Under the pieces are notes generated by a model. The model was not told where the DNA came from, made no database searches, and saw only the letters and a program-made list of their open reading frames with translations. This document shows positions 1 through 8,718 of a stretch of 64,000 nt of DNA, piece by piece; the stretch's first letter is position 1; each line of letters begins with the position of its first letter. The DNA comes from Mucilaginibacter empetricola. GTDB taxonomy: Bacteria; Bacteroidota; Bacteroidia; Sphingobacteriales; Sphingobacteriaceae. The stretch lies in NCBI RefSeq assembly GCF_024808665.1, contig NZ_JANUBZ010000004.1, positions 310,001 through 374,000 on the forward strand, written 5' to 3'. The translations under genes and the position numbers were made by a program.

Positions 1-216
1 TTCGCCCAGGGCCAGTTCGGCACCCCAGATGGCGGCATCGAGCGTGGCGGTTAGGTAGATGTATTTGGCTTTTTCTTTTTGTCCGTAGTTGGAGTTAATG
101 CCGGTTGTTATAAAGTCGCCTGGCTTTAGGTCGGCCTTTGTGCCGTGGAAATAGGTTTGGGCAAAAGTGGTCGGGGAGGTGTTATTCGGTTTGTTTTCGC
201 TTTTGTTTGTTTCCAT
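1..216 (-). CDS. arr: NAD(+)-rifampin ADP-ribosyltransferase Arr, N-terminal part (cut by window edge)
   Basis: The 72 codons present begin at the ATG whose complement is at 214-216 and run off the left edge in frame. After a polar Asn/Ser/Lys-rich start the protein reads FYHGTKADLKPGD-like (here YFHGTKADLKPGD), then SNYG and YIYLTATLDAAIWGAELA. This is the signature N-terminal half of Arr, the small enzyme (about 140 residues) that moves ADP-ribose from NAD+ onto rifampin and inactivates it. The His of HGTKADL lies in the NAD-binding site in the known family. The remaining half, including the rifamycin-binding part, is outside the window. Upstream (216-280) there is only AT-rich DNA. The identification rests on motif recognition and is strong; whether the full gene is intact cannot be seen. 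Confidence 0.9.
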   Translation of the reverse strand, partial: METNKSENKPNNTSPTTFAQTYFHGTKADLKPGDFITTGINSNYGQKEKAKYIYLTATLDAAIWGAELALGE

Positions 217-280
217 TGTGGTTGGTGTGTAGTCGATAAAATTAAATTAAAAAATTTAACTTTTTGCAAACTGATGATTA

Positions 281-362
281 TGCATTTTAGGATTGAGTTA
301 AGTAATCGTTAAGCGGGACGCTTAAATGTTAGGCATCCAAGCAAAATGCTTGGATGGGCGGA
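281..362. repeat. dispersed double-hairpin intergenic repeat, copy A
   Basis: It begins with TGCATTTTAGGATTGAGTTA and carries two short inverted repeats: AAGCG-GGA-CGCTT (311-323) and CCAAGCA-AAA-TGCTTGG (337-353), followed by GGGCGGA. The same layout returns at 3335-3437 and 7457-7509. The opening motif is repeated nearly unchanged at 367-386, running into the 3' end of the serine hydrolase gene. It may serve as its transcription terminator or be a REP-like mobile palindrome. Confidence 0.75.
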
Positions 363-383
363 TTGCTGCATTTTAGGATTAAA

Positions 384-1427
384 TTACTTGTAAGCCGGGA
401 TAATGTACGTTGCAAGGATATCAAAAGCTCTTTTAGCGGTCCAGCTTTCATAGTTGCCTTGTGTAAAAACCACCACCATATTCAGTTTTTTAATGATCAT
501 GATGTACTGACCACCATTACCCGACGCAAATACCACCGGGTATTCGCCGTTGTTGATTTTAACGGTTTCATTATACCAGTAATAGCCATAATAGGTTTGC
601 TGAGGTATGGCGGTTTTAGATCGGCTGAATTTAACAAAAGACCAATTATCGGGGATAGGGATAGTTGCTGTAGTAGATGCCCTTAGCCAGGTCTCGGAAA
701 CTATCCGCTTGCCTTCCCATACACCGTCATCCAGTACCATGCGGCCAATCTTTAGCATATCGGTTGGCAAAATATAAAAGGAACCCGCTGTCATGCCCTG
801 TCCGGCGGGGTCTACGGTCCAGCGGTAATGGATGATGCCCATAGGGGTGAAAAGATATTTCGCAGCGAAATCCATGATGGAGATACCACTTACTTTGACA
901 ATAATACCGCTGATGATCATTGGATCGCAGGAGGTATAGTTCCAAACTTTTCCGGGTTCGTTTTTCATTGGCAAGGCGAGCGCAAACTTTACCCAATTAT
1001 TGGTTTGCGTCATGGCCGATTCGCAATCTTTACCATCGTCTGTCCATTCATCGCAGTCAAAGCCCGAACGCATTTCCAGCAGGTCTTTGATTGTCATCAT
1101 TCGCTTGCGCGGATCGCGGGCAAAAGCAGTGTCTTCCGGGAAGAAAGTATAAACCGGCTGGTTAACATCTTTAATTAATCCTTTGTCTATTGCGATACCC
1201 AATAACAGGCTGGTTATCGATTTAAACGAAGAGCGGCTATCGTGCAGCGAATCGGCGGCATAACCGTTAAAATATTGGGCATAAACGGTCTGCCCGCCTT
1301 TGAATATCAATATGCTGTGGATGCCTTTATAACTGCCATCCTGAACGGCTTTGGTCATTTCTTCCAGTTGCGCATAAGTGGCTATATGCGCGGTTAGCAA
1401 TAATAACAGGGCTAAGATTTTTTTCAT
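384..1427 (-). CDS. secreted serine hydrolase, beta-lactamase (class C)/penicillin-binding-protein fold
   Basis: A 347-residue protein with a clear signal peptide (KKILALLLLLTAHIATYAQ). The nucleophile motif SxxK is seen as SSFK in RSSFKSITSLLLGIAIDKG near residue 86, and the expected second-motif Tyr as NYTS (VWNYTSCDP) near residue 165. These place it in the serine beta-lactamase-related family (PF00144), which includes carboxypeptidases, esterases and class C enzymes. The C-terminal region has GGQYIMI near residue 308, in the place of the usual KTG/HTG-type motif. The substrate cannot be told from sequence. It acts in the periplasm. It is monocistronic, with a possible TATTTTTG promoter box only a few bases upstream of the ATG. 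Confidence 0.85.
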   Translation of the reverse strand: MKKILALLLLLTAHIATYAQLEEMTKAVQDGSYKGIHSILIFKGGQTVYAQYFNGYAADSLHDSRSSFKSITSLLLGIAIDKGLIKDVNQPVYTFFPEDTAFARDPRKRMMTIKDLLEMRSGFDCDEWTDDGKDCESAMTQTNNWVKFALALPMKNEPGKVWNYTSCDPMIISGIIVKVSGISIMDFAAKYLFTPMGIIHYRWTVDPAGQGMTAGSFYILPTDMLKIGRMVLDDGVWEGKRIVSETWLRASTTATIPIPDNWSFVKFSRSKTAIPQQTYYGYYWYNETVKINNGEYPVVFASGNGGQYIMIIKKLNMVVVFTQGNYESWTAKRAFDILATYIIPAYK

Positions 1428-1566
1428 AATACAAAAATACGGGTGCCGGGAACAATAAAGCGTTTCAACTTATAAAATGGGCGCTGTTTTGAGTGTGAAT
1501 TTTCTTTTTCTAAAAATCCCGACCGTTTCGCAAAGCTAAATCGTCAAAAGATAAACTTTAATCAAA

Positions 1567-2370
1567 ATGCAAAATTTAAAAGACAAAGTAGCCGTAGTAT
1601 TTGCCGCATCGGGCGATATTGCGGGCGCCGTTGCGCGATCATTTTCCCAACACGGCGCAAAAGTTTATGTTACCGCCCGAAACCTCGAAGCCGTAAAAGC
1701 ATTAGCCCAGGAAATTAAGAATAATGGCGGATGGGCAGAAGCCGCCAGGGTTGACGCCACGAATGAGGCCGAAATTGACGATTTCTTGAAAAAAGTAGTT
1801 GCCGACAATGGCCAATTGGATGTTGTATTTAATGGCATCGGGGTTGAGTACAGTGAGATGGGTGGCCGCCCGCCTACAACGATAGCCACTTTTAAGCAGT
1901 TTATGGCGCCGATGGAAAAGATCTGCGGTTCGCAATTTCTTACTTCACGGGTGGCGGCAAAGTATATGATGCAAACCCAATCGGAGGGAACTATTCTGTT
2001 GCTTACGGCTGCCTTATCCAGATCAAAACTCCCTAATCTGGCAGGTATCACCGCTGCCAGCGCGGCTGTTGAAGGGATGACGCGGTCAATGGCCGCTGAA
2101 TGGGGAGCAGATGGGATAAAAGTAATTTGTATTTGTGCCGGCGCTATAATGGAAACCAAACGAATTTCGGGATGGATTGAGGGTGCTGCGAAAGAGTATC
2201 ACCTACCTGTTGAGCAATTGATAACACAATACAAGGCTTTTGATATATTGAAGACAAACCCAACGTTAAAGCAATTGGGCGAAACTGCAGCCTTTCTTGC
2301 TTCCGAAACGGGTGTAGCTTTCAATAGCCATATTGTTGATGTGGATTGTGGTAAGTTGAATATTTTATAA
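1567..2370 (+). CDS. short-chain dehydrogenase/reductase-like protein lacking the catalytic Tyr-Lys pair
   Basis: A 267-residue SDR-fold protein. The N-terminal Rossmann strand and glycine-rich loop are recognisable (KVAVVFAASGDIAGAVARSF), though the usual TGxxxGIG reads AASGDIAG. The NNAG region reads VFNGIG. Where SDRs carry YxxxK, this protein has ITAASAAVEGMTRSMAAEW: aligned on AAVEG, Tyr is replaced by Ile and Lys by Ser. The normal Ser-Tyr-Lys chemistry is therefore not available. It may bind a ligand without reducing it, be a regulator, or use other residues. The C-terminal segment (LGETAAFLASETGVAFNSHIVDVDCG) matches the usual SDR ending, so the gene is full length rather than decayed. 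Confidence 0.85.
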   Translation: MQNLKDKVAVVFAASGDIAGAVARSFSQHGAKVYVTARNLEAVKALAQEIKNNGGWAEAARVDATNEAEIDDFLKKVVADNGQLDVVFNGIGVEYSEMGGRPPTTIATFKQFMAPMEKICGSQFLTSRVAAKYMMQTQSEGTILLLTAALSRSKLPNLAGITAASAAVEGMTRSMAAEWGADGIKVICICAGAIMETKRISGWIEGAAKEYHLPVEQLITQYKAFDILKTNPTLKQLGETAAFLASETGVAFNSHIVDVDCGKLNIL

Positions 2371-2458
2371 TATAGCAAACACGTCTTTTATAGTACTTTA
2401 GTGGGTGCAGCCTTTTGGCGAAGGGTTGCAATCCTATTTTTATTTATTGATGAATTAA

Positions 2459-3316
2459 ATGGAAAAAGAAGACATCCTCCAATCGGCCATATCGGGCGAT
2501 ATCAATGCATTCCAAACCTTATTTGCCGAATTTCAAAATCAATTGAAATCGTACCTGTACCGTTTGCTTACCGACCGGGATGATGTGGACGACATCACCC
2601 ACGATACTTTTATTAAGGCGTTTACCTATATAACCACCTTTAACCGGGAAGCATCGCTAAAAACCTGGGTATTTAAAATAGCCACCAATCTGGCTTATGA
2701 TCATTTAAAAAAAGTAAAAAGATGGCAGGCTGATGCGCAGGACAGGGCAGCCGATCTGGCCATCAGTTCGGAAGAGATTAAGCAGGTGTTTTGGATGGTT
2801 CATAATACTTCGCCTGCCGGAGCTTATGAGATGAAGGAGCATATTGACTATTGTTTTACCTGTATTTCAAAGACTTTGCCCATAGAAAATCAGATAGCGT
2901 TAATTTTAAAGAATATTTACGATTTCCAGGTAAAAGAAATTGGTGTGATATTGGAGAAAACGGAAGGCATAATTAAACACCTATTGAACGATGCCCGAAA
3001 TACCATGACCGATATATTTGAGCATAGATGCGCCCTGATTAACCAAAATGGTGTTTGTCATCAATGTAGCCATATTAATGAAATATTTAACCCCAAACAA
3101 AATCAGCAGGAAGAACTGATGAAGCTGGAATTGGTAAAAGCTTCCAAAAAATATAACCGGGAGCAGCTTTTTACCTTACGCACATTATTGGTGAAAGCGA
3201 TTGATCCGCTGCATGCCTCCGGTACCGACTTCCACGAGGAAATTATGAATTGCCTAAAAACGGCGATAGGGGAGAAAAGTGATTTTTTTGATAGGTCGGG
3301 TGGGGAAAATGATTGA
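2459..3316 (+). CDS. ECF-like RNA polymerase sigma factor with C-terminal Cys-containing extension
   Basis: A 285-residue protein. Sigma region 2 is clear at residues 10-90 (AFQTLFAEF, DVDDITHDTFIKAF, SLKTWVFKIATNLAYDHLKK). A linker leads to a region-4-like helix-turn-helix at about 140-185 (LPIENQIALILKNIYDFQVKEIGVIL). About 100 extra residues follow, starting with a Cys-x-x-Cys segment (NGVCHQCSHINEIFNP) that could bind metal. That tail is longer than in a plain ECF factor, and no anti-sigma gene lies beside it. A weak promoter (TTTTGG, 17 nt, TATTTTTA) precedes it at about 2410-2440. Its target genes are unknown. Confidence 0.85.
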   Translation: MEKEDILQSAISGDINAFQTLFAEFQNQLKSYLYRLLTDRDDVDDITHDTFIKAFTYITTFNREASLKTWVFKIATNLAYDHLKKVKRWQADAQDRAADLAISSEEIKQVFWMVHNTSPAGAYEMKEHIDYCFTCISKTLPIENQIALILKNIYDFQVKEIGVILEKTEGIIKHLLNDARNTMTDIFEHRCALINQNGVCHQCSHINEIFNPKQNQQEELMKLELVKASKKYNREQLFTLRTLLVKAIDPLHASGTDFHEEIMNCLKTAIGEKSDFFDRSGGEND

Positions 3317-3334
3317 GCAAGCAGTATGCTTGCT
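3316..3334 (+). terminator. hairpin just downstream of the sigma factor gene
   Basis: AGCAAGCA-GTA-TGCTTGCT is a perfect 8-bp stem immediately after the sigma factor stop codon, followed by GTATTTTA rather than a long T-run. It probably helps end transcription, and it leads into repeat copy B. Confidence 0.5.
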
Positions 3335-3437
3335 GTATTTTAGGTTGAGTTAAGTCATCATTAAGCAGGACGCTTAAAATATTAAACATCCAAGCAAAAT
3401 GCTTGGACGGGCGGAAGCAAAATGCCTGGACGGGCGG
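3335..3437. repeat. dispersed double-hairpin intergenic repeat, copy B with a partial second unit
   Basis: It starts GTATTTTAGGTTGAGTTAAG like copy A. It has the first hairpin in a mismatched form (AAGCA-GGA-CGCTT) and the second as CCAAGCA-AAA-TGCTTGG (3390-3406), followed by ACGGGCGGA. A truncated tandem repeat of the last part follows (AGCAAAATGCCTGGACGGGC, 3416-3435). It sits between two convergent genes. Confidence 0.75.
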
Positions 3438-3469
3438 GGTTCGTTATTTATTTGTTGCAATTGTATTGA

Positions 3470-6400
3470 TTAATTTAACGGCAAACTAAAGTGAAATGTT
3501 GATCCTTTACCCATTTCACTATCCACCCATACCTTGCCGTTATGCCTTTGAATGATCTCGGCTGATAGATAAAGGCCGAGGCCAAAGCCGGAAATGTTTT
3601 GGGTTTGCTCACTTTCAATCCGGTAATAGCGGTCAAATAATTTCTCCTGGTCATGGGCCTCTATGCCCAAACCTTCGTCGCTTACACTCACCTCTACCTG
3701 CCCTTTATTTTTTTTGCAGGAAACGTTAATGTTTTTTCCTTTAGGGGAATATTTGATCGCATTGCTCAAAAAGTTGGTGATAACCTGACCTATTTTATCC
3801 CTGTCGGCATGAATAACTATATTACACTCGGAGGTTACTACAATATGGTGGCTTTTGGTGATTAGTATGGTATCCTCTACAATTTCCTTTAGCAGTGCAT
3901 TTATATCAAAAGGCTGTTCATTCAGGTAAATTTTGCCGGCTTCAAAGCTCGAAGCATTCAAAAAACCATTGATTAAGGTTGACATTTTTTTTACCTGTAT
4001 ATTAGCCTTATCCAGGGCACTCACGGCAAAGGTGTCTTCAGATTTATTGGCTTTGGCCGCTAACATCTGTACATAGGCCTGCAGCGTGGTTAAGGGGGTT
4101 TTGAGCTCGTGGCTCGCCATGGCAATAAAGTCAGTCTTTCTGATGTTCTCCTGCTTGTGTACGGTAACATCATGCATCACCCCTGTAAAATATTCCGATT
4201 TTCCGTTTTGTTCGTGCGTAAGGTTCCCATTGGCCCTTACCCAGCGCAGCTTCCCATCGTGAAATCCCTTTAGCGGAAACTCTACATCACATACTTCTCC
4301 ACGGTTAATGGCGGCTTCAACAGCATCAGTTACTAATGACTGATATTCACTATCAATCTGGGCTATAGTTAATTCATAGCTCATTAACTCATCGGCATGA
4401 AAACCAAACAGTTCTTTTAGGCGTGGTGATGGAATAAATTCGCGGGTTTCCACATCTATTGACCAAATTCCCATTTTGGCAGAGTCGATAGCCATACTTA
4501 GCATTTTACTGCTGATATCCAGTTCCTGTTGTATTCTTTTTAACTCAGTAATATCATTAAAAGTAATAATAGCTCCATTATTGCTATGATCTGCCTGCTG
4601 TATGTAAGGCATGGTCATGATCTGGTACCATTTACCATTATTGGTTTCAATTTCTTTGGTAATGACACATCCTTCCTCCAATACTTTTTTAATATCGTCT
4701 ATAATAGTTTCAAATTTAATATTGGTAGAAATGTTGCTGAGCGGTCTGCCAATATCCGTTTCCAGCAGGTTGATCTGTTTTACCGTTCCCGGCGAAAACC
4801 TCATTAACCGCAGCTCATTATCAATAAATAATTGCCCGTTAATATTACTCCTGAAATAATTATTCAGGTCGTCATTAATTTCCAGCAGTTCCTTATTCTT
4901 TAACTGGTAATCTGAATTGATGGTATGCAGCTCTTCGTTCACTGATTGCATTTCTTCATTAGTACTTTGCATTTCCTCATTGGCGGACACCAGCTCCTCA
5001 TTAAAAGATTGCATGTTCTCATTAGAGGCATCCAGCTTTTCATTGGAGGTATACAGTTTGTCCTTTAACTCTTTCAGTTCCCCCTCCAGGTTAATGACAT
5101 ATTGATCCAGGTAAATCTTCTCATTATATACCGTGTCTTTTTGTACCGGCGCAGCAGATTTATCCTCGTTGAAAGTTACCCATAATAATTTTTCCTTACT
5201 TTTTAAGCTTAATGGACTAACAGACAGGCTGACGTTAACAATATGTTGCCCCCGTTTAATTTTTACTCCGTTAAGTACCCTATTTTCATTTGTTTTTAAA
5301 ACCTCTTTGCTCAGGGTATTCAAGGCTACGGCAAGCGGTTTTGGCAAAAGTTCTGACAGATCGGAGCTGAAATGTTTATGGAGCAGGTATTTTGTCGTAT
5401 CTCCGTACGAGCGCACAACCTGGTTGTGTTCGTCAATGCAAATAGCCAGGTAATCCAGTTTATTGGCCAGGCTTTCATAAATCTCTTCAGACAAGTTGTT
5501 ATGGTTTGTGTTTTTTGCCGTACCAGGTGAAAGGCGGGACGGTGTGTGTTTAGTATCAGGTACATCGGGCATTGAGAATGCTTCGAAACTTATAGCCCGT
5601 TTGGTTTCCAGGTTTTTATAAATCTTCCATTTTTTATTAACTACTTCCAGGTTTTTAATGATCGGCATGGGGTTTTCACTGGACCCTAAAAATAGATAGC
5701 CACCTTTTTTAAGACCAAAAAGCATCATGGCAAATATTTTCTTTTGTAAAATAGGCGCCATATAAATCAACAGGTTGCGACAGCTGATTAAGTGCATGTT
5801 ACAATATGGAGGATTTTTTACCAGGTCATGCTTTGCAAAGATTACCATTCTGCGAATGATTGGCTTTACCTTGTAATTCTCGCCCTCTTTCAAAAAGTAC
5901 TTATCAAGCCGCTCCGGAGATATGTTTTTGGAAATGTTTTTACTATAAACCCCTTTGCCTGCATGAATTAGCGCGTCGTTGTCAATATCCGTAGCAAACA
6001 GTTTTACTACCGTATCCGTCAACCTGCCCGTTAACTGTTCCGCTATTAATATCGCTAATGAATAAACCTCCTCACCTGTGGCGCAACCGGCAACCCACAT
6101 CTTCAGTTCTTCATCGGGGGCAAGCCTCTCCAATATATCCGGTAATATTTTGCTTTGTATAAAATCAAATGCTGCTGTATCCCTGAAAAAGGAAGTAACG
6201 CTGATCAGGAATTCTTTAGCCAGGGCGTCTACCTCCAGGGGGGTCTCTTTTAAATAATTCAAATATTTTGCCAGCGTATTAAAATTATGACTGGAAGCTC
6301 TTCTTTTGGTTCTTCTTAATATGGTTGGTTGTTTATAGTCCGAAAAATCAAGTGGCGATCTTTCTTTAATAATGTCAATAATTGCCACAAGGTCTTTTTC

Positions 6401-7003
6401 ATCGTCGCCGTAATCTGCTATTAAATCTCCCTCGTGTTTTACATAATCTTCAATTGCACCGGGCATTAAGGCCGGCTCCAGCACAAAATCTACTAATCCT
6501 GTGGCGATAGCATGGGAGGGCATACTGCTAAATTCTGAAGTTTCCGGGGTGCGGGCCATCACCATTCCACCTGCCTTTTTAATAGCCTTTATGCCTTCTG
6601 TACCATCTGAACCTAAGCCGGAAAGTACAATACCAATAGCTTTTTTGCCATAATTTGCAGCAAGGGAATTAAAGAATGCATTGATCGTTAAATGGGGCCC
6701 CTGAATTTTCTCCTTTTCAGTTAAATACAGGTTCCCCCCGCTTATGGTCATGTACTTATTGCTTGGGATCAGGTATACCTGGTTACATTGCACTTTCATC
6801 CCATCTTTTGCCTCTTCAACAATAAGTTTACTGTGCCTGGCCAATAGGTCAACCATTCTGCTTTTAAAATCAGAAGATAAATGTTGAACAATTATATAAG
6901 ATACACCATCCATGGGTGTGTGATCAAAAAAGGAATTGATCTCTTCCATACCGCCTGCAGAGGCGCCAATGGCAACGATATGGTGGGGTAGTGCATTAAA
7001 CAT
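3470..7003 (-). CDS. CheB-CheR-PAS-histidine kinase fusion protein
   Basis: A 1177-residue cytoplasmic signalling protein. Domains in order: CheB-type methylesterase (about 5-190; GASAGG nucleophile Ser, QHLSSDF His, SGLGSDGTEG Asp); CheR-type methyltransferase (about 210-480; SAM motif GCATGEEVYSLAIL); a long coiled coil of repeated NEEMQS(T/V)NEE units (about 625-710); two PAS/PAC domains (about 715-950); HisKA with MASHELKTPL (His near residue 965); and an HATPase_c domain (N box FLSNAIKYSP, G box GFGLGLYL) to the end. There is no chemoreceptor or response regulator nearby. Such fusions are known in Bacteroidota and proteobacteria and are thought to sense or modify signalling partners. The gene is transcribed alone, convergent with the sigma factor gene. 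Confidence 0.93.
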   Translation of the reverse strand: MFNALPHHIVAIGASAGGMEEINSFFDHTPMDGVSYIIVQHLSSDFKSRMVDLLARHSKLIVEEAKDGMKVQCNQVYLIPSNKYMTISGGNLYLTEKEKIQGPHLTINAFFNSLAANYGKKAIGIVLSGLGSDGTEGIKAIKKAGGMVMARTPETSEFSSMPSHAIATGLVDFVLEPALMPGAIEDYVKHEGDLIADYGDDEKDLVAIIDIIKERSPLDFSDYKQPTILRRTKRRASSHNFNTLAKYLNYLKETPLEVDALAKEFLISVTSFFRDTAAFDFIQSKILPDILERLAPDEELKMWVAGCATGEEVYSLAILIAEQLTGRLTDTVVKLFATDIDNDALIHAGKGVYSKNISKNISPERLDKYFLKEGENYKVKPIIRRMVIFAKHDLVKNPPYCNMHLISCRNLLIYMAPILQKKIFAMMLFGLKKGGYLFLGSSENPMPIIKNLEVVNKKWKIYKNLETKRAISFEAFSMPDVPDTKHTPSRLSPGTAKNTNHNNLSEEIYESLANKLDYLAICIDEHNQVVRSYGDTTKYLLHKHFSSDLSELLPKPLAVALNTLSKEVLKTNENRVLNGVKIKRGQHIVNVSLSVSPLSLKSKEKLLWVTFNEDKSAAPVQKDTVYNEKIYLDQYVINLEGELKELKDKLYTSNEKLDASNENMQSFNEELVSANEEMQSTNEEMQSVNEELHTINSDYQLKNKELLEINDDLNNYFRSNINGQLFIDNELRLMRFSPGTVKQINLLETDIGRPLSNISTNIKFETIIDDIKKVLEEGCVITKEIETNNGKWYQIMTMPYIQQADHSNNGAIITFNDITELKRIQQELDISSKMLSMAIDSAKMGIWSIDVETREFIPSPRLKELFGFHADELMSYELTIAQIDSEYQSLVTDAVEAAINRGEVCDVEFPLKGFHDGKLRWVRANGNLTHEQNGKSEYFTGVMHDVTVHKQENIRKTDFIAMASHELKTPLTTLQAYVQMLAAKANKSEDTFAVSALDKANIQVKKMSTLINGFLNASSFEAGKIYLNEQPFDINALLKEIVEDTILITKSHHIVVTSECNIVIHADRDKIGQVITNFLSNAIKYSPKGKNINVSCKKNKGQVEVSVSDEGLGIEAHDQEKLFDRYYRIESEQTQNISGFGLGLYLSAEIIQRHNGKVWVDSEMGKGSTFHFSLPLN

Positions 7004-7349
7004 GATATGAAATTAAAGAGCAGTAGTAGAATTTGGAAAAACTCTTAGAGGGATGAGTATGTACTCAAACTTACGATTAAATATTCGGAATAGTGGGACC
7101 GTCACCAAAATACGTTGATAGCCCCGGTTGTTTGCAGATTACATCTACATCTATGAATGGCGTATGCACATAATTTATAACTACGGAGGCTATAATCCGC
7201 AGGTATAAGTATCCACGCTTGCTTCATGATCTGAGTTTCATTATCGAAATATAATTTAACTGTAATTGTAAAATAGCATACATTCTTAAACTTCGTTAAA
7301 GGAAATATTTAGCTAAGTTGTAGAGTTAATGTAACTCAATTTTAAAGGG

Positions 7350-7369
7350 AACACTTTATAAGTGTTTTT
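7350..7369 (+). terminator. short hairpin with T-run
   Basis: AACACTT-TAT-AAGTGTT followed by TTT. It has the form of a weak intrinsic terminator, but no plus-strand gene ends just upstream, so its role is unclear. Confidence 0.3.
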
Positions 7370-7456
7370 GTTATAATTTTTAGATGGAAAATGTTTAGGG
7401 GTTTTGATGCGGGGAATGCTGGGGAGATAATCAGGTGGGTTGTGGCCTTTTTTTAT

Positions 7457-7509
7457 TGAGCGGGACGCTTAAATATTATGCATCCAGGCAAAATGCCTGG
7501 ACGGGCGGA
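7457..7509. repeat. dispersed double-hairpin intergenic repeat, copy C
   Basis: It contains GAGCG-GGA-CGCTT and CCAGGCA-AAA-TGCCTGG (7484-7500), followed by ACGGGCGGA. Relative to copies A and B both arms of the second hairpin have changed together (A-T to G-C), so base pairing is kept. The leading TTTTAGG-GAGTTA part is missing. Confidence 0.75.
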
Positions 7510-7577
7510 TTAAAATACCTGAAAATGCCACGTGTTTAAACTTGTTCCTATTTGTACCAACAAGAACAAGCGAAAGC

Positions 7578-7609
7578 GTTGGCAGTTGTGTACCATGCGG
7601 TTAGATTTG
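7578..7609 (+). promoter_or_regulatory. Bacteroidota-type promoter for the DoxX-like gene
   Basis: GTTG (7578-7581), a 20-nt spacer, and TAGATTTG (7602-7609), a match to TAnnTTTG. The ATG lies 20 nt downstream of the -7 box. Confidence 0.55.
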
Positions 7610-7628
7610 TTTATCAAATTTAAAATGG

Positions 7629-8447
7629 ATGGAAAAATTTATTAAACCGGCCCGTATTGCTTATGCTATAGGATTAACCGGCATGGTGCTGCCACAATTA
7701 TTTTATGGGCAGTTTGGGCCAAATTTCTTCCCGGCATGGCCCGGTTTACCTTTTACTACATTTTGGGTCTATTTGTTTACCCTATTGGTAGTTGTCGCTT
7801 GTGCAGCTATTATTCTGGAAAAAAATGGCCGCACCGCCGCACTTATTTTGGGCGGCCTGCTGCTTGCCATTTACTTTTTTGGCTATATCCCTTACGAATT
7901 AATTATTGAGCCTCACAACAATAATCTCGGTAGCTGGGCCGATGGCCTGGAAGAACCGGCGCTGGCGGGTGGTGCATTTATAGTAGCAGGCACTTTCCCC
8001 AAACAATTAAACAGACAAACGATATTAATAAAACTCCTTGGAAAACTCATTGTAGTAGGTCCGGCACTTTTTTGCATCACCATGATTCTATTTGGAATTT
8101 GTCACTTTTTGTATACGCAGTATATATTAACCATGGTACCGGCCTGGTTGCCGGGCCCGGCTGTGTTTTGGACGCGTTTTGCGGGCGCGGCATTAATTGG
8201 GTCTGGTGTTGCCATTGCTATAGGCGTTAAACAAAAACTGGCCGCTACGTTGCTTGGAATAATGATATTTATCTGGCTCATTATCATTCATATACCGTCG
8301 CTGTTTCCCAACCCTTTTGGCAACCATTGCGTAATGCTGGTCAGCGCGTTTTCGGCCCTGGCATTTGTAGGCGCCGCTGTTTCGATAGCCTATGGCTTTG
8401 AGAACTACAGTATACTCACCAGGCCCGATGGAAGGACGAAGTTTTAG
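7629..8447 (+). CDS. DoxX-like integral membrane protein with two similar halves
   Basis: A 272-residue protein with about eight hydrophobic segments. The second half contains LFGICHFLYTQYILTMVPAWLPGP, a typical DoxX-family first helix and loop (GxxHFxY...VPxWxP). The first half repeats the plan (LTGMVLPQLFYGQFGPNFFPAWPGLP, then a membrane pair), so the protein looks like an internally duplicated DoxX unit. Family members sit in the inner membrane and have been linked to quinone or thiosulfate redox chemistry, but sequence gives no substrate here. It is transcribed alone from the promoter at 7578-7609. Confidence 0.75.
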   Translation: MEKFIKPARIAYAIGLTGMVLPQLFYGQFGPNFFPAWPGLPFTTFWVYLFTLLVVVACAAIILEKNGRTAALILGGLLLAIYFFGYIPYELIIEPHNNNLGSWADGLEEPALAGGAFIVAGTFPKQLNRQTILIKLLGKLIVVGPALFCITMILFGICHFLYTQYILTMVPAWLPGPAVFWTRFAGAALIGSGVAIAIGVKQKLAATLLGIMIFIWLIIIHIPSLFPNPFGNHCVMLVSAFSALAFVGAAVSIAYGFENYSILTRPDGRTKF

Positions 8448-8718
8448 TGTTTTGATGGAAGAAAGTATGCTGTATTTTGCACCTGCTGTGGGACAGATTT
8501 TGACCAAAATTACGAGGTTTTTGTTTTTTTTGTCTCAGCTTGTTTCATATTTCGCATAACTGATTGATTTATATGGGTGCACTGTTTCGCGCGTCTCAGC
8601 TGTTTTTTTTGTGTCGTGTATCTGTGGGACGGGACGTAGTACATCAACAACCGGGTTTGGGCTTGCAGCCGCATTTGAGATGCCCGCAATTTGCTATATT
8701 TATGGCGATTAAATAGCA
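8448..8718. other. intergenic region with imperfect direct repeats
   Basis: It contains T-rich tracts and two copies each of GTCTCAGCT (about 8530 and 8594) and TGTGGGAC (about 8487 and 8631). A TATATTTA box about 20 nt before the DUF1801 start may be its -7 promoter element. No supported gene. Confidence 0.4.

Larger units (their letters stand above)
7004..7628. other. 625-bp intergenic region between divergent genes
   Basis: No convincing coding potential on either strand. It holds, in order, the upstream region of the CheB-CheR kinase gene, a short hairpin followed by T residues (7350-7369), repeat copy C (7457-7509) and a good promoter for the DoxX-like gene (7578-7609). The rest is AT-rich DNA in which I see nothing further. 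Confidence 0.7.

Noticed and set aside
7660..8226. Two CTATAG hexamers (about 7663 and 8218)
   Set aside because: Both are inside the DoxX-like coding region with no palindromic flanks; chance matches.
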